Assembly: GCA_018241995.1 (NCBI GenBank)
Contig: JAFECT010000002.1
Coordinates: forward strand, 124,001-188,000
Origin: Pseudomonadota bacterium
GTDB taxonomy: Bacteria > Pseudomonadota > Alphaproteobacteria > Caulobacterales > Caulobacteraceae
Length of the DNA stretch: 64,000 bases
Direction of reading: 5' to 3'
Below the pieces are notes generated by a model. That model ran no database searches and was not told the origin of the DNA. It worked only from the letters and a program-made list of their open reading frames with translations. Of the stretch, positions 49,331-58,138 are shown piece after piece (within the stretch, counting starts at the first letter, position 1; every line of letters starts with the position of its first letter). Position numbers and translations under genes: made by a program.

Positions 49331-50365
49331 ATGCTGAAACAGCTTGCGGTCGCCATCGGCGCGACCCTGCTCGCGGGCGTCGGCGTCGCCGCGGCCGCCG
49401 ATATCACCGGCGCCGGCGCGACCTTCCCCGCGCCCGTCTATGCCAAGTGGGCCGAGGCCTATAAGGCGCAGACCGGTGTGGGCCTGAACTACCAGGCCAT
49501 CGGTTCCGGCGGCGGCATCAAGCAGATCAAGGCCAAGACCGTCGAATTCGGCGCCTCGGACAAACCGCTGACCCAGGAAGACCTGGCCGGCGCCGGCCTC
49601 TACCAGTTCCCGACCGTGATCGGCGGCGTGGTGCCCGTGTTCAACGTCGGCGGCCTGCAGCCGGGCCAGCTGCGCCTGACCGGCGAGGTGCTGGCCGACA
49701 TCTACCTCGGCAAGATCACCAAGTGGAACGATCCGGCCATCGCCAAGCTGAACCCGGCCGTGCGCATGCCGGCCCTGCCGATCACCGTCGTGCACCGCTC
49801 GGACGGCTCGGGCACTTCGTTCCTGTTCACCACCTACCTCTCCTGGTCGAACCCGACCTGGAAGGCCAAGGTCGGCGGCTCCGACAGCGTGCAGTGGCCG
49901 ATCGGCCTCGGCGGCAAGGGCAATGACGGCGTGTCGGCTTTCGTGAAGCAGACCCCGGGCTCGATCGGCTACGTCGAATACGCCTACGCCAAACAGAACC
50001 GCCTGAACTACGCCTCGATGCAGAACAACGCCGGCCAGTTCGTGGCCCCGACCGCCGCGAACTTCGCCGCCGCCGCCGCGGGCGCCGACTGGGCTCACGC
50101 GCCGGGCAACTACCTGCTGCTGCTGAACCAGCCGGGCGCCAAGGCCTGGCCGATCACCGGTGCGACCTTCATCCTCGTATACAGGCAGCAGTCGAACGAA
50201 GCGTCCTGCAAGGGCGTGCTGAAGTTCTTCGATTGGGGCTACAAGAACGGCGACCCCGCGGCGGTGCAGCTCGACTATGTGCCGCTGCCGGCCCAGGTGA
50301 AGGCCTCCATGCGCAAGCAGTGGGCGGCCAATGTCCGCGGCCCGCAGGGCCCCTGCTACCCGTAA
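49331..50365 (+). CDS. pstS: Phosphate-binding protein PstS (second copy, non-lipidated)
   Basis: Phosphate-binding protein of 344 residues. It has a plain Sec signal (MLKQLAVAIGATLLAGVGVAAAA) without a lipobox Cys, so it should be a free periplasmic protein, unlike the first copy. Mature sequence is clearly homologous to the first copy (GAGATFPAPVYAKWAEAYK and GASDKPL, HRSDGSGTSFLFT, GSIGYVEYAYAK). Start ATG 49331 is favoured because it opens the signal peptide. The pair looks like a duplication followed by a change of export route. Confidence 0.92.
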   Translation: MLKQLAVAIGATLLAGVGVAAAADITGAGATFPAPVYAKWAEAYKAQTGVGLNYQAIGSGGGIKQIKAKTVEFGASDKPLTQEDLAGAGLYQFPTVIGGVVPVFNVGGLQPGQLRLTGEVLADIYLGKITKWNDPAIAKLNPAVRMPALPITVVHRSDGSGTSFLFTTYLSWSNPTWKAKVGGSDSVQWPIGLGGKGNDGVSAFVKQTPGSIGYVEYAYAKQNRLNYASMQNNAGQFVAPTAANFAAAAAGADWAHAPGNYLLLLNQPGAKAWPITGATFILVYRQQSNEASCKGVLKFFDWGYKNGDPAAVQLDYVPLPAQVKASMRKQWAANVRGPQGPCYP

Positions 50366-50378
50366 GGGCGACGACCGC

Positions 50379-50406
50379 ACCTCCCCCGGTTCGCGCCGGG
50401 GGAGGT
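50379..50406 (+). terminator. Hairpin after the second pstS
   Basis: An 11-bp perfect stem ACCTCCCCCGG / CCGGGGGAGGT with loop TTCGCG. The T-run is missing, so it may lower rather than stop readthrough into pstC. Confidence 0.55.
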
Positions 50407-50477
50407 CGCCTTGCAAGCTGAACGCCGGTCCGTCCGATCACGGACGACCGTTGCGACACGCTCGCCCGCAAGTCTTG

Positions 50478-50496
50478 CCGTCGCAAAACCGTTACA
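50478..50496 (+). promoter_or_regulatory. PHO-box-like site upstream of pstC
   Basis: CCGTCGCAAAACCGTTACA: half-sites CCGTCGC and CCGTTAC spaced by 4 bases, about 45 bases before the pstC start. It shares the CCGTC-N6-YYGT pattern with the sites before both pstS genes. Confidence 0.45.
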
Positions 50497-50541
50497 GGCG
50501 CGCCCTATGGGAGCGTACGAGCGTCAGGACCGATCGCGCCG

Positions 50542-51489
50542 ATGGCCCCTCCGAAAACCCAACGTCTGGAACGGCCCCGCGGGGCCTGGGCCGATCCCTT
50601 GTTCCGCGCCGCCTGCGCCGGCGCCGCCACCTTCGTGCTGGTGGCCCTGAGCGGCATCATCATCTTCCTGACCGTCGACGGTTGGCCCGCGCTGCAGAAG
50701 TTCGGCCTCGGCTTCTTCACCTCCACCGAGTGGAACCCGGTCACCGACATCTACGGCGCCGCCGGACCCATCGTCGGCACCCTGATCTCCTCGGCCCTCG
50801 CCCTGGCCATGGCCCTGCCGCTGGCCATGGGGATCGCGGTGTTCCTGGTCGAGTTCTGCCCGCGCGCCTTGTCCCGCCCGGTCGCGGTGGCGGTGGAGCT
50901 GCTCGCGGGCGTCCCCTCGATCATCTACGGCATGTGGGGGCTGTTCGTGCTGGCCCCGTTCTTCGCCGCCAAGATCCAGACCCCGCTGATGATGAGCGTG
51001 CCGGACGGCTCCTGGCTCTCCAAGCTGATCCAGGGCGTGCCCAACGGCGCCAATGTCTTCACCGCCTCGCTGATCCTGGCCCTGATGATCCTGCCCTACA
51101 TGGCCGCGGTGTTCCGCGAGCTCTTGCTGACCGTGCCGGCCCAGGTGCGTGAAAGCGCCTACGCCCTAGGATCCACGCCCTTCGAAGCCATTTCCAAGGT
51201 GGTGCTGCCCTATGTGCGTACCGGCTCCATCGGGGTGATCATGCTGGGCCTGGGCCGCGCGCTCGGCGAGACCATGGCGGTCACCTTCATCATCGGCAAT
51301 TCGCACGTCTTCCCGAAGTCACTGTTCGACTCCGGCTCGACCCTGGCCTCCACCATCGCCAACGAGTTCCAGGAGGCGACGGGCATGCACTCCGCCGCCC
51401 TGGTGGCCTGCGGCCTGGTGCTGTTCATGATCACCTTCTCGGTCCTGGCCATCGCGCGCGGTCTGCTCAGCGCCCAGCGGTACGGGTAG
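50542..51489 (+). CDS. pstC: Phosphate ABC transporter permease PstC
   Basis: Membrane permease of the Pst phosphate importer. It has 315 residues with several hydrophobic segments. The EAA-loop region PAQVRESAYALGSTPFEAISKVVLPYVRTGSI contacts the ATPase PstB. The tail LGRALGETMAVTFIIGN is typical of PstC. pstA follows after 4 bases in the same operon. ATG 50542 has only a weak Shine-Dalgarno. Confidence 0.93.
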   Translation: MAPPKTQRLERPRGAWADPLFRAACAGAATFVLVALSGIIIFLTVDGWPALQKFGLGFFTSTEWNPVTDIYGAAGPIVGTLISSALALAMALPLAMGIAVFLVEFCPRALSRPVAVAVELLAGVPSIIYGMWGLFVLAPFFAAKIQTPLMMSVPDGSWLSKLIQGVPNGANVFTASLILALMILPYMAAVFRELLLTVPAQVRESAYALGSTPFEAISKVVLPYVRTGSIGVIMLGLGRALGETMAVTFIIGNSHVFPKSLFDSGSTLASTIANEFQEATGMHSAALVACGLVLFMITFSVLAIARGLLSAQRYG

Positions 51490-51493
51490 GGCC

Positions 51494-52327
51494 ATGTCGT
51501 TCCGCACCCTTCGCCGCAAGGCCGCCAACGCCGTCTTCGTGGGCTTCTGCAGCATCGCGACGGTTATCGCCGTCACGGCCCTGGCCCTGATCCTCTGGAC
51601 CCTGTTCAGCCGCGGCCTGCACGGCATGAACCTGAACGTCTTCACCAAGGAGACGCCGTCGGGCCTGTCCAACGCCATCCTGGGCTCGCTAATGATGTGC
51701 GCCCTGGCCATGGCGATCGCCCTGGTCATCGGCATCCTGGCCGGCACCTGGCTGTCGGAGTTCGGGGGCGAGACCAGGTACGGCCACGCCATCCGCTTCC
51801 TCAACGACGTGCTCCTTTCGGCCCCATCGATCCTGATCGGCCTGTTCGTCTATGAGCTGCTGGTCGCGCGCACCATCGGCCACTATTCGGGCATCGCAGG
51901 CGCAGTGGCCCTGGCCCTGATCGCCATTCCGGTGGTGATCCGCACCACCGAGGATATCCTGGCGCTGCAGCCCCAGGCCCTGCGCGAGGCAGGCTCCGCG
52001 CTCGGCACGCCTGCCTGGATGGTGGTGCGCAACATCGTCTGGCGCGCGGCCGGCGGCGGTCTGCTGACCGGGGGCCTCCTGGCCTTCGCCCGCATCTCCG
52101 GCGAGACAGCGCCGCTGCTGTTCACCTCGCTGGGCAACCAGTTCTTCCGCACCGACCTGACGCAGCCCATGGCCAGCGTGCCCAAGGTGATGAACGACTA
52201 CGCCCTGACCGCCAGCGACGAGCTGCAACAGCTCGCCTGGAACGGGGCCCTTATCGTCACCCTCGCCGTGCTGGCGGTGAACGTCATCGGCCGCATCATC
52301 ATCGCCGCCAAGGCCGAGCAATCATGA
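51494..52327 (+). CDS. pstA: Phosphate ABC transporter permease PstA
   Basis: Second membrane permease of the Pst importer, 277 residues. It has about six hydrophobic segments, the EAA loop ([26 protein letters not shown]) and the conserved [18 protein letters not shown] segment. The stop overlaps the pstB ATG by 4 bases. It forms the transmembrane channel with PstC. Confidence 0.93.
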   Translation: MSFRTLRRKAANAVFVGFCSIATVIAVTALALILWTLFSRGLHGMNLNVFTKETPSGLSNAILGSLMMCALAMAIALVIGILAGTWLSEFGGETRYGHAIRFLNDVLLSAPSILIGLFVYELLVARTIGHYSGIAGAVALALIAIPVVIRTTEDILALQPQALREAGSALGTPAWMVVRNIVWRAAGGGLLTGGLLAFARISGETAPLLFTSLGNQFFRTDLTQPMASVPKVMNDYALTASDELQQLAWNGALIVTLAVLAVNVIGRIIIAAKAEQS

Positions 52328-53136
52328 CCGAGACCCTGACGCCCGACACCTATGAGCGGTTCATGACCGAACCCCCGGCCGAGGGCGTGATCCTGCGCGC
52401 CCAGGGCCTGGACTTCTTCTACAACGGCTACCAGGCGCTGCACGGTGTCGACCTGCCGATCGCCAAGAACGCGGTGACGGCGCTGATCGGCCCGTCCGGC
52501 TGCGGCAAGTCCACCCTGCTGCGCGTCCTGAACCGCATCTATGCGCTCTACCCCGGCCAGAAGGCCGAGGGCCAGGTGACCCTAGATGGCGAGGATATCC
52601 TGGACGCGCGCAAGGATCCGGCCGCCCTGCGTTCGCGCGTCGGCATGGTGTTCCAGAAGCCCACGCCCTTCCCGATGTCGATCTACGACAACGTCGCCTT
52701 CGGCATCCGCCTCTATGAGAGCTTGCCCAAGAAGCAGCTGGACGAGCGCGTCGAGAATGCGCTGCGCAAGGCCGCCCTGTGGGATGAGGTGAAGGGCAAG
52801 CTCAAGGCCTCGGGCCAGAGCCTGTCCGGCGGCCAGCAGCAGCGCCTGTGCGTCGCCCGCGGCATCGCCGTCGAGCCCGAGATCCTGTTGCTGGACGAAC
52901 CCGCCTCGGCGCTGGACCCGATCTCCACCGCCAAGCTCGAGGACACCATCATCGAGCTGAAGCGCGACTACACCATCGTCATCGTCACCCATAACCTGCA
53001 GCAGGCGGCCCGCGTGGCCGACTACACCGGCTTCATGTTCCTGGGTCGCATGATCGAGTTCGGCCCGACCGACGAGGTGTTCATGAAGCCCAAAGCCAAG
53101 CGCACCGAGGACTATGTCGGCGGCCGGTTCGGGTGA
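52324..53136 (+). CDS. pstB: Phosphate ABC transporter ATP-binding protein PstB
   Basis: ATPase driving phosphate uptake, 270 residues. Walker A is [13 protein letters not shown], the signature is [14 protein letters not shown], Walker B is [14 protein letters not shown] and the switch His is in [13 protein letters not shown]. PstB-specific sequence includes [23 protein letters not shown]. In Caulobacter and E. coli pstB is followed by phoU and often phoB, but here neither is present; the next gene, 207 bases on, is unrelated. The pst locus ends here. Confidence 0.96.
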   Translation: MTETLTPDTYERFMTEPPAEGVILRAQGLDFFYNGYQALHGVDLPIAKNAVTALIGPSGCGKSTLLRVLNRIYALYPGQKAEGQVTLDGEDILDARKDPAALRSRVGMVFQKPTPFPMSIYDNVAFGIRLYESLPKKQLDERVENALRKAALWDEVKGKLKASGQSLSGGQQQRLCVARGIAVEPEILLLDEPASALDPISTAKLEDTIIELKRDYTIVIVTHNLQQAARVADYTGFMFLGRMIEFGPTDEVFMKPKAKRTEDYVGGRFG

Positions 53137-53169
53137 TTGGCGCCATGCTTGAGTTGGTCTTGAATTAAG

Positions 53170-53187
53170 GCTGTAAAATCATACAGC
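53170..53187. promoter_or_regulatory. Inverted repeat in the spacer after pstB
   Basis: GCTGTA and TACAGC are separated by AAATCA in the A/T-richer 207-base spacer between pstB and the next gene. It could be an operator or part of a promoter for the downstream gene. No terminator with a T-run is seen here. Confidence 0.3.
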
Positions 53188-53343
53188 ACTGTTGAGTAAA
53201 TCGCGAATTCCTGCGCTGGCATTATTCGCCACATCTCGGCCATAATCGACCTTCTACCGGCCAAGCTGAAACCGATCACGTCCCTGTGAGTTATCTACGC
53301 TCACCATCAACAGGGACGCGGCATAGGTCGCGCATCAGTAGCC

Positions 53344-54063
53344 ATGGCTTCCACCGCTCGTTTCAATCCCTTCGCCCGCCCGACCGTGTCGCGCGGCTAC
53401 CAGGCCACCAGCTTTGAGCCGATCGCGGCCCATGCCGGGCCGGCGCCGGCCGCCGCCGCCACGGCGGCGCCCATGGCGGCGCCGATGGGCGCGACGGCGA
53501 GCGACGAACTCCCCATGAATTCCGTCCTGGCCCGCACGACCAACAAGACCCGTTCCGCCGGCGGCAAGCGCAATGTGGCGCCGCTGCTGATCGGCGCGGG
53601 CGTGCTTGCCCTGGCCGCGGTCGCCGCCGGCGTGATCGTCAACATGAGCGGCAAGCGCCAGCCCCTGGTGGCGCAGGAATCGGTCGATGACACGGCCGCG
53701 GCGCCTGCGCCCGCCTCCACCGCGACGCCGGTCGCCTCGACCACCACCACGACGACCACGACCAAGGCGGCCCCTGCGGCAGTCGCGGCCTCCAGCCCGC
53801 GGCCGGTGGCGGTCCGCCGCGCGGCCGCCGTTCGATCAGCGCCGGTCAGGAGCGTGACGCCCCGCGCCGCGGAAACACCCTCGGTCTCCGCTCCGGTGCG
53901 CGGGCCGGCCGCCGTCCCGCTGCAGGTCACCCCGACCCCCAGCGTGCCGGCGACCACCACCGACTCAATCCCGCAGACCCCGCCGATCGAGCCGCCGGCC
54001 AATCCGACGCCGCAGACGCAGTCTACGCCGCAGACCCCGCCGGACACCGTCCCGCATTTGTGA
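53344..54063 (+). CDS. Thr/Pro-rich single-pass membrane protein of unknown function
   Basis: The protein has 239 residues. About 75 cytoplasmic residues precede one membrane helix (VAPLLIGAGVLALAAVAAGVIV). The rest is Thr/Pro/Ala/Ser-rich, with a run of eight Thr and a repetitive TPQTQSTPQTPPD tail. A terminator follows. The layout is the same as the gene at 54232. Function unknown; position after pst suggests, but does not show, a link to phosphate. Confidence 0.6.
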   Translation: MASTARFNPFARPTVSRGYQATSFEPIAAHAGPAPAAAATAAPMAAPMGATASDELPMNSVLARTTNKTRSAGGKRNVAPLLIGAGVLALAAVAAGVIVNMSGKRQPLVAQESVDDTAAAPAPASTATPVASTTTTTTTTKAAPAAVAASSPRPVAVRRAAAVRSAPVRSVTPRAAETPSVSAPVRGPAAVPLQVTPTPSVPATTTDSIPQTPPIEPPANPTPQTQSTPQTPPDTVPHL

Positions 54064-54095
54064 GACTTCGGGGGTCGCCCTCTCCCCTCGAAACC

Positions 54096-54125
54096 ACCTC
54101 CCCCGCCCCGGCGGGGGAGGTTTTC
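54096..54125 (+). terminator. Intrinsic terminator after the gene at 53344
   Basis: ACCTCCCCCGCC and GGCGGGGGAGGT form a 12-bp stem with a very tight loop, followed by TTTTC. Confidence 0.75.
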
Positions 54126-54231
54126 GCGTGTGCGGACAGCCACATAACCGACCAAGTCGCCTGAAATGCTGAACGCGCTATAGTGAGCGTACGGGCCGAT
54201 CGGCGAATCCCGGCGGCGCGAGAGGGTCTAG

Positions 54232-55347
54232 ATGGCATCGCGAACCGACACCAAAAGCAGGACCGAACCCCAGACGGCTCAGGAGACAGTCTCTGAGCAG
54301 AGACCAGCCGCGCCCGCGCGCCCGTTGTCGGCGCCGCCGCCGCGTGGCGTGTTCATGGCCACCTCGTTGATGGGCGTGCCGGGCAGCACCTGGTCCCGCC
54401 CGGTTCCGCCGCGATCCGCAGCGTCTTCCGTGGCGAAAGGCCCGGCGCCGGCCGTCGCGCCGCCGCCTCCGGCCGCGCCGCCTTCCAAGCCGTTCGGCCC
54501 GGCTTCGGCAATGCCTGCCCGCCCCGGCCTGTCGCTGATCGGTTCGCTGGTTCCTGCCGCCCCTGCGCGCCCCGCTGCGGCGCCTCAGCCCGCGCCCGAA
54601 CCGGCCCCGATGCCGCAGGCGGCATCGACGCCCGCGATCGAGAAGGTCCAGGCGGAGGCTCCGAAGCCTGCGGCCCAACCCCTGCAGCCTGAGCCGCCGG
54701 CTCCCAAGGCCGAGACGGCCCGGCCCGCATCGACCAAGCCCGCCGCTCCCAAGCCGACTGTCGCTGCGCCTCCAGCTCCCGCAGAGCCTGCGCCGCATCG
54801 GACCTTGAAGCGGGCGCGGGCGGCCCCTGCGCCCACCGGCCCCGCGGCCCGTGCCGGAATCTCGCCGCGCGTTCTCCTGATCGGCGCGGCAGCGGCCGGC
54901 GTTGTCGCCGTGGCTGCGGTTGCCGCCGTCGTGCTGCTGCGTCCGGCGCAGCCGCCGACGGAGCCTGGGCCGGCTCAGGCCGCGCCGACGCTCACCGCTG
55001 CGCCGTCGCCTGCGCCGGCCGTCGTGCAGCCTGCGCCGCAGATCGCCGCATCGGTCCCGGTGACGAGCTCGGCCCCGGCCCCGACCAAGGCTTCCGCAGC
55101 CGCGTCCCGCGCCCCGTTGCTCGCCGCGCCCGCGCGCAAACCCGTGCCCCAGGGCGCCGCCGCCGTCACGACGCCACCCACGCTCGAGGCGCCGCCGCCG
55201 GCGGCCGCGGCTGTGGCGTTGCCGCCGCCCCAGATCGAGGTCGCTCCGGCGCCCGTCATCGCCAACCCGCCGCCGGCGCCGAAAAAGGCCAGCGAGCAGA
55301 AGCCGGTCGATGTCGACCAGCCGGTGGCGACGCGGCGGCCCTACTAG
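54232..55347 (+). CDS. Pro/Ala-rich single-pass membrane protein of unknown function
   Basis: The protein has 371 residues. A long Pro/Ala/Glu-rich cytoplasmic region (about residues 1-215) precedes one membrane helix (VLLIGAAAAGVVAVAAVAAVVLL), and a Pro/Ala-rich tail follows. Few charged or aromatic residues occur, so most of it is probably disordered. It is separated from the gene at 53344 by a terminator and so has its own promoter. No known family is recognised. Confidence 0.6.
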   Translation: MASRTDTKSRTEPQTAQETVSEQRPAAPARPLSAPPPRGVFMATSLMGVPGSTWSRPVPPRSAASSVAKGPAPAVAPPPPAAPPSKPFGPASAMPARPGLSLIGSLVPAAPARPAAAPQPAPEPAPMPQAASTPAIEKVQAEAPKPAAQPLQPEPPAPKAETARPASTKPAAPKPTVAAPPAPAEPAPHRTLKRARAAPAPTGPAARAGISPRVLLIGAAAAGVVAVAAVAAVVLLRPAQPPTEPGPAQAAPTLTAAPSPAPAVVQPAPQIAASVPVTSSAPAPTKASAAASRAPLLAAPARKPVPQGAAAVTTPPTLEAPPPAAAAVALPPPQIEVAPAPVIANPPPAPKKASEQKPVDVDQPVATRRPY

Positions 55348-55357
55348 CGCTCGCGGC

Positions 55358-57130
55358 TCAACGCGCTCCTGCGCGGGCGTCCCTCAGCCCGGCCCGGCGC
55401 GCGACCTCGGCCAGCTTCGGATTCAGCGCCAGGGCGGCGTCGATGTCGGCGGCACCGTCCTCAGGCTTGCCGCGTCCCTGCTTGGCCAGGCCCCGACCAT
55501 AGAGGGCCCACGCGAGCTTGGGCTGCAGCCGAAGCGCCGCGTCATAGTCGGCGAGGGCATGGTCGAAACGGCCCAGGCGAAGCTTGACCAGTCCGCTGGC
55601 GTCCAGCGCCTGGGAATTGCGCTCGCCGCGCTTCATGCCGGCTTCGCAGTCGGTCAGGGCCTCATTGAGCTCATGGCCCCAAAGCCCGCGGGCGCGGCAG
55701 CGGTCGATCAGGATGCGCGGCAGGAGCGCGTCCTTCGCATGGCCGGCGATCCAGGCGCCGTAGCTGGCTACGGCCTGCTCAAACCTTCCGGCCTGCTCGT
55801 AGGCCGCGGCGATACGCAGGGGCAGGCCTTCGTCGGCGCCCTCGGCCGCCGTGGCCCGGTCGAAGTCAGCCTTGGCTTTGGCGTCCTGGCCCTGCGCCAG
55901 CTCGACCTCCGCCCGGCCGAACAGGGCGGCGAGGATCGACGGGGCCAGGGTCAGGGCGTGGTCGAAGTCGGCCAGGGCCCCAGCCTGGTCGTTCGACATC
56001 AACCTTGCCTGAGCGCGGCCGACGTAATGGCGAGGGTTTGACGGCTGCAGGGCGATGGCGCGGTCGAAGTCGGCGATGGCGGCGCCATAGTCGCGCCGGG
56101 TCATGGAAGCCATGGCGCGCCGGTCGTAACCCCCGGCGTCCAGCGCGGCCCCAGCGCCCTCGGCGGCCTCTCCGGAAAGCTTCGGCGCGGCGTCCGCATC
56201 CGCGCGGAACACCGGGCCGCCGTTGTAGGTGAAGTAGAGCCGGTTCTGGCTGTGGGCCACCAGTATCCGATGCGACAGGAAGAAGTCCGCCCCCAGCAGC
56301 AGGTCCACGCCGGGCAGGTTGATGTCGCCGATGGGCAGGCGGACGTTGCGCACCTCCTCCTCGCCCAGAGAGAAGCTGTCGAAGGGCGCGATCCAGCTTT
56401 CCGCCAGCTTGCCGGTGATGCCCGCGCTCAGGCCGCCCGCATGCACCTCGGACGCGTTCAGCTTGACCCCCAGGCGCCGGGACGCATCCAGCGACAGCAT
56501 CGACCGCGCCGCCCCGGTGTCGAACAGCACCCGCACGGTCTGCCCGTTCACCTTGGCCTTGCCGACGATGGTCGCGCGGTTGTTGATCGTCGGCTCGATC
56601 GGGATCGCGCCGGCCGGCTTGTCGGTCCAGTAGGCCAGGTCCGCATCGCGGCAGTTCTGCGCCTTGAACAGGCGGACCATGCCGCCCGCCAGGTCGTATT
56701 CGACGTCCTCGCCGCCCAGGATGTTCTGGCCCAGCACGCCGGCGTTGCGCGCGCCGGTTCCGTGCCCCGCCAGCACGAACTGGGTGCGGCCCATGTCATA
56801 GCCTGCGAATTGGAAGCTGTCGGCCTGACCGACTTCCGCCCAGCCTTCGCCGGTCGCGCCGCGGATGCGCAGGTCGCCGGTCGTCAGCTTGCGCACCCCA
56901 AGCCGCTCCGCCGCCTCCGGCGAAAGCACGCTGTGAAAGGCCCCGGTGTCCAGGGTCAGCTGCGCGGGCTGGCCGTTTATCCGCACCGACACGACCGGGA
57001 CGTAGCCGTTCATCGTCACCGGCAGCTCGGCGATCCGAGCGAAGTCGCACTTCGCCGCCTCAGCCGCCGCGGGGCCTGCCAGGAGCGCAGCCGACAGGGT
57101 GAGGACGGGAAGCAAAACGCGGACTTTCAT
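55358..57130 (-). CDS. Exported retropepsin-like aspartyl protease (two DTG domains) with C-terminal TPRs
   Basis: The protein has 590 residues from ATG 57130, with a signal peptide ending PAAAEA. Two retropepsin-like units are visible in one chain: LTLDTGAFHSVLS (Asp61) and VLFDTGAARSMLS (Asp204), each followed by a hydrophobic-Gly segment (GVLGQNILGG and LLLGADFF). A TPR region (about residues 345-590) ends the protein (ADFDRAIALQPSNPRHY). Two DTG sites in one chain would let the lobes pair within a monomer, as in pepsin. Probable periplasmic protease; substrate unknown. Confidence 0.85.
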   Translation of the reverse strand: MKVRVLLPVLTLSAALLAGPAAAEAAKCDFARIAELPVTMNGYVPVVSVRINGQPAQLTLDTGAFHSVLSPEAAERLGVRKLTTGDLRIRGATGEGWAEVGQADSFQFAGYDMGRTQFVLAGHGTGARNAGVLGQNILGGEDVEYDLAGGMVRLFKAQNCRDADLAYWTDKPAGAIPIEPTINNRATIVGKAKVNGQTVRVLFDTGAARSMLSLDASRRLGVKLNASEVHAGGLSAGITGKLAESWIAPFDSFSLGEEEVRNVRLPIGDINLPGVDLLLGADFFLSHRILVAHSQNRLYFTYNGGPVFRADADAAPKLSGEAAEGAGAALDAGGYDRRAMASMTRRDYGAAIADFDRAIALQPSNPRHYVGRAQARLMSNDQAGALADFDHALTLAPSILAALFGRAEVELAQGQDAKAKADFDRATAAEGADEGLPLRIAAAYEQAGRFEQAVASYGAWIAGHAKDALLPRILIDRCRARGLWGHELNEALTDCEAGMKRGERNSQALDASGLVKLRLGRFDHALADYDAALRLQPKLAWALYGRGLAKQGRGKPEDGAADIDAALALNPKLAEVARRAGLRDARAGAR

Positions 57131-57199
57131 GACGGCCACGCTATGCGTAAACCCGCCCTGGCGGAAGCGTTGCGCCGAGCCGCGAGCAGAGGAATTGCG

Positions 57200-57664
57200 A
57201 TGGTCGAACCGCAAACGGCGAACCGGCGTCCCCTGTCCGAAACCCTGCCCGGGACCTGGCGGCTGGACTCCCGCATCGACGTCGACGCCTCGGGTGCGCG
57301 GCGGCCCGAGCCCTCGCTCGGCGAGGATCCCGTGGCGCTTTTGATCTATGACCGCGCCGGCCACTTCGCGGCCCAGTTCATGAAGCGCGACCGCTCGGTC
57401 CTGGCGCCCGACGCCGCGACCTCCGGCCCCAACAACAGCCGGGCCATCGGCGGATACGACGCCTATTTCGGCGCCTACAGCATCGACGACGCGGCCGGAA
57501 CGGTGACCCAGACCTTGAGCGCGGCGCTGTCCGCCGAGCATGTCGGCGCCACCCTCACTCGGGCCATGACGGTCGAAGGCGATCGGCTGGTCATCGAGAT
57601 CGACACCGCCCATGCCGATGGCACGCCCGTCCGGCGCACCCTTAGCTGGACGCGGGTGGGCTGA
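57200..57664 (+). CDS. Lipocalin-like domain protein
   Basis: The protein has 154 residues from ATG 57200, with AGAGGA ahead. It resembles the lipocalin_5 family: LPGTWRLDSRIDV near the start, YDRAGHFAAQFMKRDR, GGYDAYFGAYSIDDAAGTVTQ and RRTLSWTRVG. No signal peptide is visible. Divergent from the aspartyl protease gene by 69 bases. It may bind a small hydrophobic ligand; which one is unknown. Confidence 0.75.
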   Translation: MVEPQTANRRPLSETLPGTWRLDSRIDVDASGARRPEPSLGEDPVALLIYDRAGHFAAQFMKRDRSVLAPDAATSGPNNSRAIGGYDAYFGAYSIDDAAGTVTQTLSAALSAEHVGATLTRAMTVEGDRLVIEIDTAHADGTPVRRTLSWTRVG

Positions 57665-57757
57665 GCGCCCTTCGCGACGTTCGTTGCATCGGCCTGTGCT
57701 CGCGCCCGCAATCGGTGTTGGATGCATTACTGACCCGAGGGCTGGAGCGGATGAGCC

Positions 57758-58132
57758 ATGCGCCTGATCGCCGTCACCCTGATCGCCCTGTTGTGGGCGG
57801 GCGCCGCCGTGGCTGAGGGCGCGTCCTCGCTCTACGTGCTGGTCTATCGCCAAGGGCCGGCCTGGCAGGTCGACAAGCCGATGGGCGCCCAGCCATCGAT
57901 CCGCGCTCACGGCGCCTATATGAAAAAGCTGTTCGACGCCGGCGTCAGCTTCGCCGCCGGTCCGACCACCGATGTCCCCGGCGGCGTGATCATCGTGCGC
58001 GCCGCGAGCCTTGACGAGGCTAAGGCCCTGATGACCGCCGATCCGGGCGTCAGTTCCGGCATGTTCCTGGGCGAGGTCCACGCCTGGACGCCGGTATTCC
58101 GCTCGGATCAGCCTCTGCCCAAAGGCCGCTGA
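57758..58132 (+). CDS. Exported YCII-related protein
   Basis: The protein has 124 residues. A signal peptide (MRLIAVTLIALLWAGAAVAEG) precedes a YCII-like fold: YVLVYRQGPAW, HGAYMKKLFDAGVSFAAGP and VIIVRAASLDEAKALMTADPGV. Most YCII proteins are cytoplasmic, so an exported version is less common. Function unknown. Confidence 0.75.
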   Translation: MRLIAVTLIALLWAGAAVAEGASSLYVLVYRQGPAWQVDKPMGAQPSIRAHGAYMKKLFDAGVSFAAGPTTDVPGGVIIVRAASLDEAKALMTADPGVSSGMFLGEVHAWTPVFRSDQPLPKGR

Positions 58133-58138
58133 GGCCGT

